Part shown: positions 16,465-25,760 of the stretch, piece by piece
How positions within the stretch are numbered: position 1 is the first letter of the stretch
Layout: each line of letters opens with the position of its first letter
Position numbers and translations under genes: made by a program
DNA from: an uncultured Duncaniella sp.
GTDB taxonomy: Bacteria; Bacteroidota; Bacteroidia; Bacteroidales; Muribaculaceae
Assembly (NCBI GenBank): GCA_910576785.1
Contig: CAJTJG010000001.1
Coordinates: 62,001-126,000 of the forward strand
Reading direction: 5' to 3'
DNA: 64,000 nt
Notes under the pieces: model-generated
Databases searched by the model: none
The model's input: the letters and a program-made list of their open reading frames with translations, nothing else
Told to the model about the DNA's origin: nothing

Positions 16465-17895
16465 TCAAGCCTCTCCATCGAGTCTGACTTCCTCGATGTC
16501 CTTCACTATGTTGGGGTCTTCGAGACCATAGTGATGGCGAGAGTTGAGGATCTTGAGCCATATGGCGAAGAAGAGTGCGAGAACTCCAAGTCCGGCAAAC
16601 ATGAGCATGGGGTTGGTGTAGTCATACTCGGTGGGATCGGTGATGCCGGGATTGGAGGCATCGAGCATCTTGCCGAAGAGGATGGGGATGGCGAAGAGGC
16701 CGATATTCTGCACCCAGAATATCAGGGAGTATGCGCTGCCGAGGTAGCGGGCGTCCATCACCTTGGGGACTGACGGCCAGAGGGCGGCAGGGACAAGCGA
16801 GAATGACACGCCGAGCACGATGATGGTGGTGAGTGCCAGTCCCTCGCTGGGATGTGACGGGAGGACAAGGGCAAATATGAGGTGGCAGCATATCAGGAGG
16901 ATCGAGCCTACCATGAGCATAGTGGCGCCGCGGCCTACCTTGTCAAGGAAGAAGCCCAGCGGCGGGGTGAGGCAGAGTGCTCCGATAGGGAACCAGCGCA
17001 GAAGATCGGCTGCCTGAGTCTCGGAGATGTGGAGGTTGCACTGGAGCATGTTGGTGCCGAAGCGCTGGAAGGGGAATATGGCTGAATAGTAGAGCACACA
17101 GAGCATGGCGAGTATCCAGAAGAGACGGCTTTTGAAGAGGCCGCCTACGTCGCTGAGCTTGAATTCCTCCTCGCCGCCTTCATCGTGGGCGCCGGTCTGT
17201 TTGTCCAGACGAGAATCCATCAGCGAGAACACTGTGTAGGAGATAAGGCCTATGAGAAGAAGCACGGTGCAGAAGGCCACGGGGGGGACTACCGAGGGGT
17301 CGTCCTTACCCATCCAGTCGGCCAAACGGGGCGAGAGCGACAGCACGGCGAACACACCCAGACGCGCTATGGCCATCTCGACACCCATGGCGAGTGCCAT
17401 CTCCTTGCCTTCAAACCATTTGGCTATCGCTTTGCTGACGGTTATACCGGCCATCTCGCATCCGCAACCGAATATGGTGAATCCCAGGGCTGCGAGCTTG
17501 GCGCTGCCCGGCATCTCAACCCACCAGGAGCTGAGCCATGTGTCGAGCGCCGATCCGGCGAAAAGCGAGCTTATAGCATAGAGTTTTATGCACGCTCCTG
17601 CGAACATGACAGAGGCTGAGAGCGTGCCGGTGAAGCGTATGCCCATCTTGTCTAGTATGATGCCGGCAAGGATCAGGAAACCGAACACGTTGAGCATATA
17701 TTCCGCTCCGGCATAGTAACCGAAGGCCTGTGGCGACCATCCGAGCTGGGTCTGTACCAGTGACTGGAGTGGCGACATGACGTCTACAAACATGTAGCCG
17801 AAAAACATCATGGAGGCGATGAGTATCAGAGCGGTCCATCTTACCCACCATTTGTCTGAAAGAAGGCTTGCGGCCTTGGTTTTGGTATTGTCCAT
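16465..17895 (-). CDS. Major facilitator superfamily transporter
   Basis: Inner-membrane permease of 476 residues with twelve predicted hydrophobic helices. Typical MFS features are a first helix followed by FVDVMSPLQSLVQTQLGWSPQAFGYYAGAEYMLNVFG, the loop 2-3 motif GIILDKMGIRFTG and the loop 8-9 motif FFLDKVGRGATML. The C-terminal tail is charged (EDPNIVKDIEEV). Substrate cannot be read from the sequence; the overall pattern resembles uncharacterised MFS proteins common in Bacteroidales. It is divergent from the AI-2E-family gene with 108 bp between. A -7-like TAACTTTG at 17939-17932 on the minus strand may be its promoter, though the -33 element is poor. Confidence 0.88.
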   Translation of the reverse strand: MDNTKTKAASLLSDKWWVRWTALILIASMMFFGYMFVDVMSPLQSLVQTQLGWSPQAFGYYAGAEYMLNVFGFLILAGIILDKMGIRFTGTLSASVMFAGACIKLYAISSLFAGSALDTWLSSWWVEMPGSAKLAALGFTIFGCGCEMAGITVSKAIAKWFEGKEMALAMGVEMAIARLGVFAVLSLSPRLADWMGKDDPSVVPPVAFCTVLLLIGLISYTVFSLMDSRLDKQTGAHDEGGEEEFKLSDVGGLFKSRLFWILAMLCVLYYSAIFPFQRFGTNMLQCNLHISETQAADLLRWFPIGALCLTPPLGFFLDKVGRGATMLMVGSILLICCHLIFALVLPSHPSEGLALTTIIVLGVSFSLVPAALWPSVPKVMDARYLGSAYSLIFWVQNIGLFAIPILFGKMLDASNPGITDPTEYDYTNPMLMFAGLGVLALFFAIWLKILNSRHHYGLEDPNIVKDIEEVRLDGEA

Positions 17896-18003
17896 TTACT
17901 TGATATGATGTGTGATTGGTTATTTTCTTCACAAAGTTATGTAAAAATAACAAAATAAGGAATTTTTTGACTACTTTCGTGCCTTGAAAAAACATATTAT
18001 ATT

Positions 18004-19098
18004 ATGCTTGTACGCCAGCGTTATGATCTCGACCGCACTGTCAGGCTCGTCATCAACTGTGTGATATTTCTCGGTGTCCTGTGGCTCGTGAATACTCTCA
18101 AGGGTGTTCTGCTCCCGTTTCTGATAGGCTGTCTCATCGCCTATCTGCTTGAGCCGTTCGTGCAGTTCAACCGCGAGTTGCTCAATCTGAAGGGGCGTGC
18201 GGTGGCTGTGTTCGTGACGCTTTTCGAGATGTCTTTTTTCTTTACGGCACTGTGCTATTTCATAGTGCCGCTCGTGGCCCACGAGTCATCGCAGATGGCC
18301 GAGATGCTCAAGACCTACAGCTCGCACGGGGGCGATATCCCGTTTGTGCCCGAAGGGGTGCATGATTTTCTCAGACGCAACCTTGATTTCAATCTCATAG
18401 CCTCCAAACTGACCCGCGATGAGTGGACCCGCATGATAGAGGAGACGCTGTCTGCGTCATGGACAGTCATCACCGGGTCCATATCCATACTCATGAGTGT
18501 GTTCAGCTGGGTCATAGTAGTGCTCTACGTGGTCTTCGTCATGCTCGATTATGACAGGATTTCCCGCGGTTTCCGCCGCATGGTCATGCCAAAATACCGC
18601 AGGGTAGTATTCAGGATTGGCCATGATGTGAAAGTGTCCATGAACAGGTATTTCCGCGGTCAGGCTCTCGTGGCCTTCATAGTCGGGGTGCTTTTCTCCA
18701 TAGGCTTCCTTATAATAGGTCTCCCTATGGCCATAGTGCTCGGCATGTTCATAGGTTTGCTCAACATGGTACCTTATCTCCAGCTTGTGTCGCTTATACC
18801 TACGGTGATACTCTGTATAGTGAGCGCTGTGGGCGGTCAGGCAGAATTCTGGACCCTTTTCTGGGAGGCGATCGCCGTCTATGTCATAGTCCAGGCTATA
18901 CAGGATCTTGTGCTCACCCCCAGGATCATAGGCAAGGCCATGAGTCTTAATCCGGCGCTCATATTCCTGTCGCTTTCCATATGGGGCACGCTGCTTGGAA
19001 TGATAGGACTCATCATCGCCATCCCGCTCACCACTCTGCTTCTGGCGTACTACGATGAATATATAATACGTGTGGGCAAAGCCCGGAGACGGGCATGA
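18004..19098 (+). CDS. AI-2E family transporter (PF01594)
   Basis: Membrane permease of 364 residues with about eight helices, matching the AI-2E/YdiK/PerM family. Recognisable parts are the N-terminal LLPFLIGCLIAYLLEPFV, the central soluble region, and the conserved GLPMAIVLGMFIGLLNMVPYLQLVSLIPTVIL and GKAMSLNPALIFLSLSIWGTLLGMIGLIIAIPLTT segments. Some family members export autoinducer-2 and others act as Na+/H+ antiporters, so the substrate is not set. The start ATG at 18004 directly follows an AT-rich spacer. It ends at a hairpin shared with the convergent superoxide dismutase gene. Confidence 0.9.
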   Translation: MLVRQRYDLDRTVRLVINCVIFLGVLWLVNTLKGVLLPFLIGCLIAYLLEPFVQFNRELLNLKGRAVAVFVTLFEMSFFFTALCYFIVPLVAHESSQMAEMLKTYSSHGGDIPFVPEGVHDFLRRNLDFNLIASKLTRDEWTRMIEETLSASWTVITGSISILMSVFSWVIVVLYVVFVMLDYDRISRGFRRMVMPKYRRVVFRIGHDVKVSMNRYFRGQALVAFIVGVLFSIGFLIIGLPMAIVLGMFIGLLNMVPYLQLVSLIPTVILCIVSAVGGQAEFWTLFWEAIAVYVIVQAIQDLVLTPRIIGKAMSLNPALIFLSLSIWGTLLGMIGLIIAIPLTTLLLAYYDEYIIRVGKARRRA

Positions 19099-19130
19099 AA
19101 AAAGAGAGGGGGTCTCACGACTGCCTCTCT
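19098..19130 (-). terminator. Terminator between convergent permease and superoxide dismutase genes
   Basis: AGAGAGG (19103-19109) pairs with CCTCTCT (19124-19130). Read on the minus strand the hairpin is followed by a T6 run (19103-19098), so it works best for the sod transcript. It abuts the permease stop codon on the plus strand. Confidence 0.7.
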
Positions 19131-19239
19131 CTCCATTCATCACATTATGCTTATCAGTGCTGTTCTGTTCTAATAATTTAACCTGTCGGTTGTATAGTGT
19201 TATAACTTAAAATTTCGTTTGTCTTTGAGCCGGAGTGAA

Positions 19240-19818
19240 TCAGATATAGCGGCTTGAGACGATGTCCCAGTCCACGATCTTCCACAGCTCCTTGAGTGCG
19301 TCCAGACGCCGGTTGCGGTAATCTATGTAGTAGGCATGCTCCCATACATCGAATGTCATCAGCGGGATGAGACCGTCGGTGAGGGGATTGCCGGCGTTGG
19401 AGGATTTGGTTATGAAGAGTTTGCCATTCTCGTCCTTTGACAGCCATACCCATCCCGACCCGAAGATGGATGCTCCGGCATCCTCGAATTCCTTCTTGAA
19501 CTTGTCGAACGATCCAAACTGCTCGTCGATAGCCTTGCGCAGATGTCCTTCGGGCTCATGCGATCCGTCAGGCGAGAACGTGAAGAAATAGAAGATATGG
19601 TTCCACGCCTGCGAGGCATTGTTGAACAACGGGCCGTCGGCGCATTTGATTATTTCCTCAAGCTCCATGTCCTCGTACTTTGTATCCTTTATGAGGCGGT
19701 TGAGATTATCTATATAGGCCTTCTCATGCTTGCCGTAGTGATACTCGACAGTCTCGCGGGAGATTGACGGAGCAAGCGCATCGCTTGCATAGGGAAGTTC
19801 GGGAAGTGTATATTCCAT
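19240..19818 (-). CDS. sodB: Superoxide dismutase, Fe/Mn type
   Basis: Cytoplasmic enzyme that converts superoxide to hydrogen peroxide and oxygen. The 192-residue protein has the standard length and all four metal ligands: His27 in EYHYGKHEKAY, His74 in AWNHIFYFF, and Asp157 and His161 in FDVWEHAYYIDY. The sequence around these ligands is of the iron or cambialistic type found in Bacteroidales; metal use cannot be fixed by eye. The gene is monocistronic, with a terminator at its 3' end and a 199-bp spacer to the tRNA genes upstream. Confidence 0.96.
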   Translation of the reverse strand: MEYTLPELPYASDALAPSISRETVEYHYGKHEKAYIDNLNRLIKDTKYEDMELEEIIKCADGPLFNNASQAWNHIFYFFTFSPDGSHEPEGHLRKAIDEQFGSFDKFKKEFEDAGASIFGSGWVWLSKDENGKLFITKSSNAGNPLTDGLIPLMTFDVWEHAYYIDYRNRRLDALKELWKIVDWDIVSSRYI

Positions 19819-19939
19819 GATCTATTGTAGTTTTTAGTAGTTCGTTTGATAGCAAAACGTCCGAATAGGGGTGTAGGTTCGTCAGGAATCAGGTTTTTAG
19901 TGTTAAAATTACATTTAGATTGAAAAAACTCCTCAAAAA

Positions 19940-19971
19940 TTTGCACAGTTCAATAATGTTTACTAATTTTG
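19940..19971 (+). promoter_or_regulatory. Promoter of the tRNA-Gly/tRNA-Leu transcript
   Basis: TTTG (19940-19943), exactly 20 bp, then TAATTTTG (19964-19971). Expected start is about 19977. The transcript would begin with a hairpin (AAAAGCGG 19978-19985 pairing with CCGCTTTT 19992-19999) before the first tRNA. Confidence 0.8.
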
Positions 19972-20017
19972 CATCGCAAAAGCGGGAGAGACCGCTTTTA
20001 AGATCAAAATTATGAAT

Positions 20018-20090
20018 GCGAAAATAGCTCAGTTGGTAGAGCACAACCTTGCCAAGGTTGGGGTCGCGGGTTCGAGTCCCGTTTTTCGCT
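20018..20090 (+). tRNA. tRNA-Gly (anticodon GCC)
   Basis: A 73-nt cloverleaf. The acceptor stem GCGAAAA pairs with TTTTCGC and the D arm is AGCTCAGTTGGTAGAGC. The anticodon loop CTTGCCAAG has GCC in the middle, and the T arm GCGGGTTCGAGTCCCGT contains GTTCGAGTC. CCA is not encoded. It is co-transcribed with the tRNA-Leu 10 nt downstream. Confidence 0.97.
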
Positions 20091-20100
20091 CTCCCCTTAT

Positions 20101-20184
20101 GTCCGGGTGGTGGAATTGGTAGACACGCTACTTTGAGGGGGTAGTGGCCGAAAGGCTGTGTGAGTTCGAATCTCATCTCGGACA
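20101..20184 (+). tRNA. tRNA-Leu (anticodon GAG)
   Basis: An 84-nt class II tRNA with acceptor stem GTCCGGG/CTCGGAC and a long variable arm (GTGGCCGAAAGGCTGTG). The anticodon loop TTGAGGG holds GAG, and the T loop reads GTTCGAATC. CCA is not encoded. A hairpin terminator follows at 20187-20233. Confidence 0.95.
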
Positions 20185-20186
20185 CT

Positions 20187-20233
20187 TGAAAAATCCGCAA
20201 GTATTTGATTTCAAATATCTGTGGATTTTTCTT
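20187..20233 (+). terminator. Terminator of the tRNA transcript
   Basis: Just after tRNA-Leu, GAAAAATCC (20188-20196) pairs with GGATTTTTC at about 20222-20232, with an inner GTATTTGA/TCAAATAT pairing. Further T-rich sequence follows. Confidence 0.7.
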
Positions 20234-20241
20234 TTTATATT

Positions 20242-20287
20242 TTTGTCAACAACATTCATTTGTGTTACATTTGTCAACGCTGTTGAC
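20242..20287 (+). promoter_or_regulatory. Promoter plus GTCAAC palindrome upstream of the Ig-like lipoprotein
   Basis: TTTG (20242-20245), exactly 20 bp, TACATTTG (20266-20273) gives a consensus promoter with start near 20280. Straddling that start is a perfect palindrome GTCAAC-GCT-GTTGAC (20273-20287). An extra GTCAAC half-site overlaps the -33 box (20245-20250), making TTTGTCAAC direct repeats 28 bp apart. This arrangement looks like a repressor operator; the regulator is unknown. Confidence 0.6.
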
Positions 20288-20345
20288 GCATCCGGCGAAA
20301 ACAATCTATATGTTGCTGTGTAACGACCATCTTTTTAATCCAAAT

Positions 20346-21188
20346 ATGAATTCATTTCTAAAAATAAAGTATCCGATTATACATGTTGGCATACTTGTAT
20401 CTATGGTCGCCATGCCAGGATGCAGCCGTCCAAATAAAGAAACAGCAACTCTAAATGAGAAAGAACAGAAATTACCACAAGCGGTAGATTCGATTCATGC
20501 AGCTCCTGTTGACACATTGGAGGTATCATCATCTGAAGAGGTACCGTCATCTGAATCGGTAATATCAGAAGAAGATTGCGAATCGGGACCTCCAACAGCG
20601 CAGGAATTGAGCCGATTGAGCGACACCATCTCTAAAAATTTCGAGGCTCTCACATCGGACAATCCTCTGTGCCAAAATGTGTGGGGATGGGGAGTTGCGC
20701 GAGATCATGTGGATATATACGTGTTTGTTAACACTCCATATTGGCAAAAGAAATTCCGGAATGATGTCTGTGATTCCAAATACCTCCGTTTTAATGGACC
20801 GAAAGGGCATAAAAAGATCAGTATTGAGGCAAGAACCAATATTGAAGCTGACAGTATTTCGTTATCCCCTAATGCCAATTCATTTCCTGCTGATTCTGAA
20901 AAAGTATCCTTTACGTTAAGGAATGACAATTCAAGACAACTGCAATTCGGAGTTTCCTATGTTGTAGCTTGCCGTGGAGAGGATGGCGATTGGTATGATC
21001 TGCCAACCGAGGGCTTCTGGAATTCTGTGGGTATTAGTTTGAACAAAGGCGGTTCGCATAGTTTCGATGTCACGATGCGCCCTTTGCTTAACAATAATAA
21101 GCCCGGGACATATAGACTTTACAAGGAAGTCCGATTTGATGGTGACAAGGATTATTTTTGGATTATGTCTGAATTTCGTTTAGAGTAA
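20346..21188 (+). CDS. Lipoprotein with C-terminal bacterial Ig-like domain
   Basis: A 280-residue protein starting at the ATG at 20346, where a short signal peptide ends MVAMPGC (Cys26, a slightly atypical lipobox). A long Glu/Ser-rich linker follows (residues 35-95), then a region beginning LSRLSDTISKNFEALTSDNP. The C-terminal 90 residues (VSFTLRNDNSRQLQFGVSYVVACRGEDGDWYDLP...LNKGGSHSFDVTMRPLLNNNKPGTYRLYKEVRF) resemble an Ig-like fold (Big_14 type) seen in Firmicutes and Bacteroidetes lipoproteins. The gene is AT-rich, follows two tRNA genes and has its own promoter with a palindromic site. It ends 32 bp from the convergent TPR-CHAT genes. Function is unknown. Upstream in-frame codons to 20205 are not preferred, because they precede the promoter start. 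Confidence 0.7.
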   Translation: MNSFLKIKYPIIHVGILVSMVAMPGCSRPNKETATLNEKEQKLPQAVDSIHAAPVDTLEVSSSEEVPSSESVISEEDCESGPPTAQELSRLSDTISKNFEALTSDNPLCQNVWGWGVARDHVDIYVFVNTPYWQKKFRNDVCDSKYLRFNGPKGHKKISIEARTNIEADSISLSPNANSFPADSEKVSFTLRNDNSRQLQFGVSYVVACRGEDGDWYDLPTEGFWNSVGISLNKGGSHSFDVTMRPLLNNNKPGTYRLYKEVRFDGDKDYFWIMSEFRLE

Positions 21189-21220
21189 CCACATAGGATC
21201 TATAAGCAAAGCTGTCAGGA

Positions 21221-24200
21221 TCAGTCGAGGGCATCGAGGAGTATGAAGGCTGCCCAGTAGTAAGGATCATTCCATTGCGGATTGGTGCGTACCGAGGCTT
21301 TGGCCATCTCCAGAGCTGTGTGCTTGGATTGCGGACGTAGTCCGGTGGCGGGGTCACCGAGCCAATGTCGGTAGAATTCGGTGATAAGTCTGCATGTGGC
21401 ATCATCGTCCACTTTCCAAAGAGACATGAGTATGCTTCCGGCTCCGGCTTTCTTGAAACCTCGCTGCAGGCCGAACACACCATCGCCGGTCACTTGTCCG
21501 AGTCCGGTCTCACAAGCCGACAGCACGGCTATTTCCACTTTTGACAGATCGAGATCGGCGATCTCGGCTGCGGTCAGTATACCATCGTCAAGATCATCGG
21601 GAATATCGGCCATGCCGGCATATTTGTTGGCTGCCCCCGCCATGAGAAGTCCTGAGCGCTGCAGGGCCTTGTCCTCTATGGTAAGAGCTCCATCGGCAGT
21701 GTCATTGTCTATGCCGGAGTCGAAAAATCCGTGTGTACTGATGTGGAGCACACGGCCATATTTTCCGGAGTATGCCTTGAAGGAGGTCTCTGTGCCATAG
21801 TCGCCGGTCAGGCATATAGGCTGGCGGTGCAGAGTGCGTGAGATCAATCCGGATATCGAGTCGACCTCCATGCGCGATCCCTCGAGATATGGTATGGTGA
21901 TGTCGCCCTCACGGATCGTGCGCGATGTAAGCAGATTGCCGGTGACGAATCCTCGGTGGCGCAGCTCCGGATATCGGTCAGCGTCGGCACGCAGGGAGTC
22001 AATGCCGGTATCGTAATTGAGACCTCCGTAGAGAATGGCACCCTTACCGTTGGCGCCGCGTTTCTTTCGTGAATATATGAGTTCGGCGGTGGACGAGAGT
22101 CTGTGCATAGTCACTCCGGCCGGGAGTTTTCCATCTGATACGGGCAGTGATTCTATTGCTATCGAGCATAGCGGACCCTGCGGCGTGAAGTATATCTCCC
22201 GGGTGTCGCCTATGGCATCCGCGATACCTCCCCATATCATGTCGCCTGTCGTCGTGTCATCGTAGAGGTCGGGGTGTTGCAGATTGTCGTCATGCCTGCG
22301 GGTGTAGAGTTGGCATACGCGCGGGTATTTCATATCGCGGGTCAGCACGAGGGCCATTCCGGCATGATTGGCCGTGTCGGCAGGAAAGTCAATGAATTCA
22401 ACAGCCGCCGCACCCTTTGGCAGGGCCTTGCGCACCTGCTGCCATGTGGTGGCGCTCCAGCGCTCGGTGGCGCCGGACGTTTCACGCAGCCGGCCCATGA
22501 GTTTCTTTTCGAGGCGCACCACATCGTCATTCAGATCACCCGTATCACCACCATGCTCGGAAAGGCGTCTCAGAAGATCTTTCTTTGTGTTCCATTCGGT
22601 GTAGAGGGCCTTGACGTCTTCGCCGGAGGCGTGGACTGTGCGGAGTATCGACTTGTCCACGTTGAGCAGCAGGCCGTTGGAGAAGAGCATGGCATCATAC
22701 ATCAGTCCGCTCATCTCGGCTCCGGCATCGAAGTTGAGACACATTGACGGTAGATAAGTACGGTAGAATGCATGGTTGGAGGCCCAGAAGTCTGCACGCT
22801 GATCGGAGGTGAGACTGAGGAGATTGTCATAGATGTATTTGGAACTGTTGTCAAACGCACGTCGGTAATGCCTTGTGGCTTCAGTGGCGTTGCCCTCCAG
22901 CAGGCGTATGTCGCCGAGCATTTTGTGGGCAGATACTGTCTCGAATGCATCTTTGCCGAACACAGGCTCGGATATTTCAAGAATTTCACCGGTGAGTCGG
23001 GCTGATGTCACGAGGTCATTTTTGTTGAAGGCCAGTTGAGCCCTCAGTGCGAGATTGTCGATGTTCCTATTGCTGGCGAGGGCCTTGTCGGCATATTCCT
23101 CGGCCCGGTCGGGATCGTTCTCGTACATCCAGTACATGCCACGCAGACGGGAGGGGAGTGAGGAGTCGAGGTTAGGTGCATTGCTCATATTCAGGATCCC
23201 CTCCTCTATACGGTCCATGTCGGCAAGGCATTCCTCTTTCAACCCCCGTTGATATTTGGGCCAGAGATTATTAACAAGGGTGAAGAAACTGAATATATCG
23301 TTTTCTACAAGGGATGTGGCCGACAGACTGTTTGTTTTCTCCTGATACTCAGCGGCGAGGCTGTGGCGACCCATCCTGGAATATAGATTCGACAGACTCT
23401 GATAAATGGATATTATCGAGGTGTTTATGCCGTTGTTGGAATTCATGGCCAGGTCAAGAGCCCTGTGGAACGTCTCTTCAGCCTTGGCGAGATATCCATT
23501 ATAGAGATAAGCCTGGGCGAGGGTATTGTATGCTCCGATACGGGCGTCATTGCTATCACTTGTACTCCCGTATCTCAGGCATTTCTCACCATACTCCACT
23601 GCTTTGGCATATTCACCGCTGTTGCGCTTGATGTCTGACAGGGTGGAGTAGATGAGCATTGCAGAGTTGGGATCCTTGTTCAGATTCTCTTCGTCCATTT
23701 GCCGGATGATGGAGTGGAGTATATGGTAAGCTTCGTCAGGATGAGTCAGGGCCTTCATCTTGGCACCCATGGCTATGGCCATGTTCTGCTCCGGGTCATC
23801 GGGCCTGTATACGGCATGGGCTATGTCTATGATTTCATCGCCTAGAGCGTTCATTTCCGTGAGTTCGGAAAGTGACCCGACATTATTGATGAAGACGCCG
23901 CCCAGCATCAGCACGGATAGGTATTGACGTGAGACGCGTCCGTACTGGAGTTCGTTGGACTTGGCCAGGGATGACAGTTGCTCCATGGCCTCCTCGCGGC
24001 GGTTAAGGCTTATGAGATTTAGTATCCTGCTGGTGAAAAGAGAACTATTCATGTCATGATAGTCAGCGTAGGGCAACAGTGCCATGCAGCGGTCAAGGAG
24101 TTCGAGCGATTTTTCAAAATCGCCATGAGCTGTGTTTACATTGCTCTGAAACTGCCATAGTCTGATCTTCATCCGTCGGTTATACAGATTATCCTCCTTG

Positions 24201-25729
24201 AATATCTCTTCGAGCGAAGCCAGGATGTCGGCAGCCTCACTGCTTTCTTTGTTATTCTTGATAAGCAGTCCGCACAGATCAAGCGAGGAGATGAAATAGA
24301 TCTCCTCATTTAGCGGAAGGTCGTTTTCCTCATATATCCCGCGGGCTTTGCGCAGGTAGGCTATGGAGTTGTCGATATTGCCGAGACCAGTCTCGCATGA
24401 GGCCATCTCCCTGTAGAAGAAAGCCCGGTCATTGAGATTGCCCACCCCGGTTTTATCCATGACACGGATACATTCTTGGATATATGAGATGGCTTTATCA
24501 AATCTGAAAGTGCGTGTTGCTACGGTTCCGAGATGATGCAGGGCTCGGATCTGGCCGTCGGTCGCCATGGATCCTTGTTTACGGAAACTTTTAAGGGCTG
24601 TATTGTAGGCTTCCTCGCATTTGTCAAACAGGCGCATATCATCGTAGCATTCTCCAAGGGTGTAATAGTGCTGTGCGAGGTAGTGCTTGTCCTTTGGATA
24701 TAGGCGTTCGTAGATGGATATGGCAGTGCTTATATCTTCGATAGCCGTGGATGTGTTGCCGGACTGTTTGTTGAGCTGTCCGCGAAGGAATAATATTTCG
24801 GCCTTCTGTTCGCTATCAGGCTCTGTGTAGTTCATGGCAATTCCGCATATTTCCAATCCTGCCGCCGTCTGCGATGTATTTATGCAATATCCGGCAAGAA
24901 GATTGGCAAGAGGTTGGAAATTCTCCTTTCCCTCGTCGGGCAATGCGCCATAGTCGCTGACCGCTTTCCCGAACAGCATGTTGGCACTGGTGTCATCCAG
25001 CCGGCTGATATTGGCGGTAAGCAGTATGTTCAGTGCCCGTAAATATGGTAGACCAAGTATGTCAATACGGTCGTGTACCAGATCCCATGTCATGCCTGCG
25101 ATCTCTTCGGCCCGGTCCATGTTGCCGAGAGAAAATTCAAGATCGGCCTCAATTGACAGAAACAAAGATTTCCAGGCTTTTTCTGTCGTGTTGATATTTT
25201 CAGCTATGCGGGAAGCTTTTTCGATATACCCACGGCATAGCATCTCATCTCCCTTGTTGAAGGCGAGTTGTGCGAGATTGCACCATGACCCGTAGACGAA
25301 ATAATGGTCCTCGCCGAGGGCCTTGATCTCTTCTTCTGCACATCGTTGGGCCCAATGTATGGCCATATCTATGCTTGTGGCGCTGTTCGACATGCGTGAG
25401 TATTCTCTGGCCGATTGGGTGAGTCCGCGGTCAATGGGTGGTAATTCGTAGTATAGTGGTTCGTATTCGCGTGCTTTTCCGGCATCTCCGAGATGGTAGT
25501 GGCATGATGCGAGCCAATGGCTGGATATGCCGTTGAGGTCGGAGTCGTCGGGAAATTCAGCCATGTCCAACTCCACAACCTGCTCGAACATGGGGATAGC
25601 CTTGCTGTATTCGCCGGCTTCGAATAATGACCGCGCCACATTATATATAGAGTCGCTTTTGGCTGACTGGGCATTAGTGGCGAGAGCCGGGAGGAGGATT
25701 GTTATAGCGAGATAAGCAAATCTGTTCAT
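21221..25729 (-). CDS. Exported giant TPR-CHAT protease-like protein (downstream copy)
   Basis: A 1502-residue protein. A Sec signal (MNRFAYLAITILLPALATNAQS) leads into roughly 1000 residues of tetratricopeptide-like helical repeats, e.g. NVARSLFEAGEYSKAIPMFEQ, AYNTLAQAYLYNGYLAKAEE and YQSLSNLYSRMGRHSLAAEY. A C-terminal CHAT domain covers about 1150-1502. The caspase/separase-like dyad is intact: His1333 in LHISTHGFFDSG and Cys1406 in LSACETGLGQVTGDG, followed by FGLQRGFKKAGAGSILMSLWKVDD. CHAT domains are cysteine peptidases or their relatives. The start ATG at 25729 is chosen because it begins the signal peptide. It lies 31 bp downstream of a second TPR-CHAT gene and shares close C-terminal sequence with it. 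The predicted site is the periplasm or cell surface; the substrate is unknown. Confidence 0.85.
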   Translation of the reverse strand: MNRFAYLAITILLPALATNAQSAKSDSIYNVARSLFEAGEYSKAIPMFEQVVELDMAEFPDDSDLNGISSHWLASCHYHLGDAGKAREYEPLYYELPPIDRGLTQSAREYSRMSNSATSIDMAIHWAQRCAEEEIKALGEDHYFVYGSWCNLAQLAFNKGDEMLCRGYIEKASRIAENINTTEKAWKSLFLSIEADLEFSLGNMDRAEEIAGMTWDLVHDRIDILGLPYLRALNILLTANISRLDDTSANMLFGKAVSDYGALPDEGKENFQPLANLLAGYCINTSQTAAGLEICGIAMNYTEPDSEQKAEILFLRGQLNKQSGNTSTAIEDISTAISIYERLYPKDKHYLAQHYYTLGECYDDMRLFDKCEEAYNTALKSFRKQGSMATDGQIRALHHLGTVATRTFRFDKAISYIQECIRVMDKTGVGNLNDRAFFYREMASCETGLGNIDNSIAYLRKARGIYEENDLPLNEEIYFISSLDLCGLLIKNNKESSEAADILASLEEIFKEDNLYNRRMKIRLWQFQSNVNTAHGDFEKSLELLDRCMALLPYADYHDMNSSLFTSRILNLISLNRREEAMEQLSSLAKSNELQYGRVSRQYLSVLMLGGVFINNVGSLSELTEMNALGDEIIDIAHAVYRPDDPEQNMAIAMGAKMKALTHPDEAYHILHSIIRQMDEENLNKDPNSAMLIYSTLSDIKRNSGEYAKAVEYGEKCLRYGSTSDSNDARIGAYNTLAQAYLYNGYLAKAEETFHRALDLAMNSNNGINTSIISIYQSLSNLYSRMGRHSLAAEYQEKTNSLSATSLVENDIFSFFTLVNNLWPKYQRGLKEECLADMDRIEEGILNMSNAPNLDSSLPSRLRGMYWMYENDPDRAEEYADKALASNRNIDNLALRAQLAFNKNDLVTSARLTGEILEISEPVFGKDAFETVSAHKMLGDIRLLEGNATEATRHYRRAFDNSSKYIYDNLLSLTSDQRADFWASNHAFYRTYLPSMCLNFDAGAEMSGLMYDAMLFSNGLLLNVDKSILRTVHASGEDVKALYTEWNTKKDLLRRLSEHGGDTGDLNDDVVRLEKKLMGRLRETSGATERWSATTWQQVRKALPKGAAAVEFIDFPADTANHAGMALVLTRDMKYPRVCQLYTRRHDDNLQHPDLYDDTTTGDMIWGGIADAIGDTREIYFTPQGPLCSIAIESLPVSDGKLPAGVTMHRLSSTAELIYSRKKRGANGKGAILYGGLNYDTGIDSLRADADRYPELRHRGFVTGNLLTSRTIREGDITIPYLEGSRMEVDSISGLISRTLHRQPICLTGDYGTETSFKAYSGKYGRVLHISTHGFFDSGIDNDTADGALTIEDKALQRSGLLMAGAANKYAGMADIPDDLDDGILTAAEIADLDLSKVEIAVLSACETGLGQVTGDGVFGLQRGFKKAGAGSILMSLWKVDDDATCRLITEFYRHWLGDPATGLRPQSKHTALEMAKASVRTNPQWNDPYYWAAFILLDALD

Positions 25730-25760
25730 GGTATATGCTGTACAGTGATGGGTATTTTTT

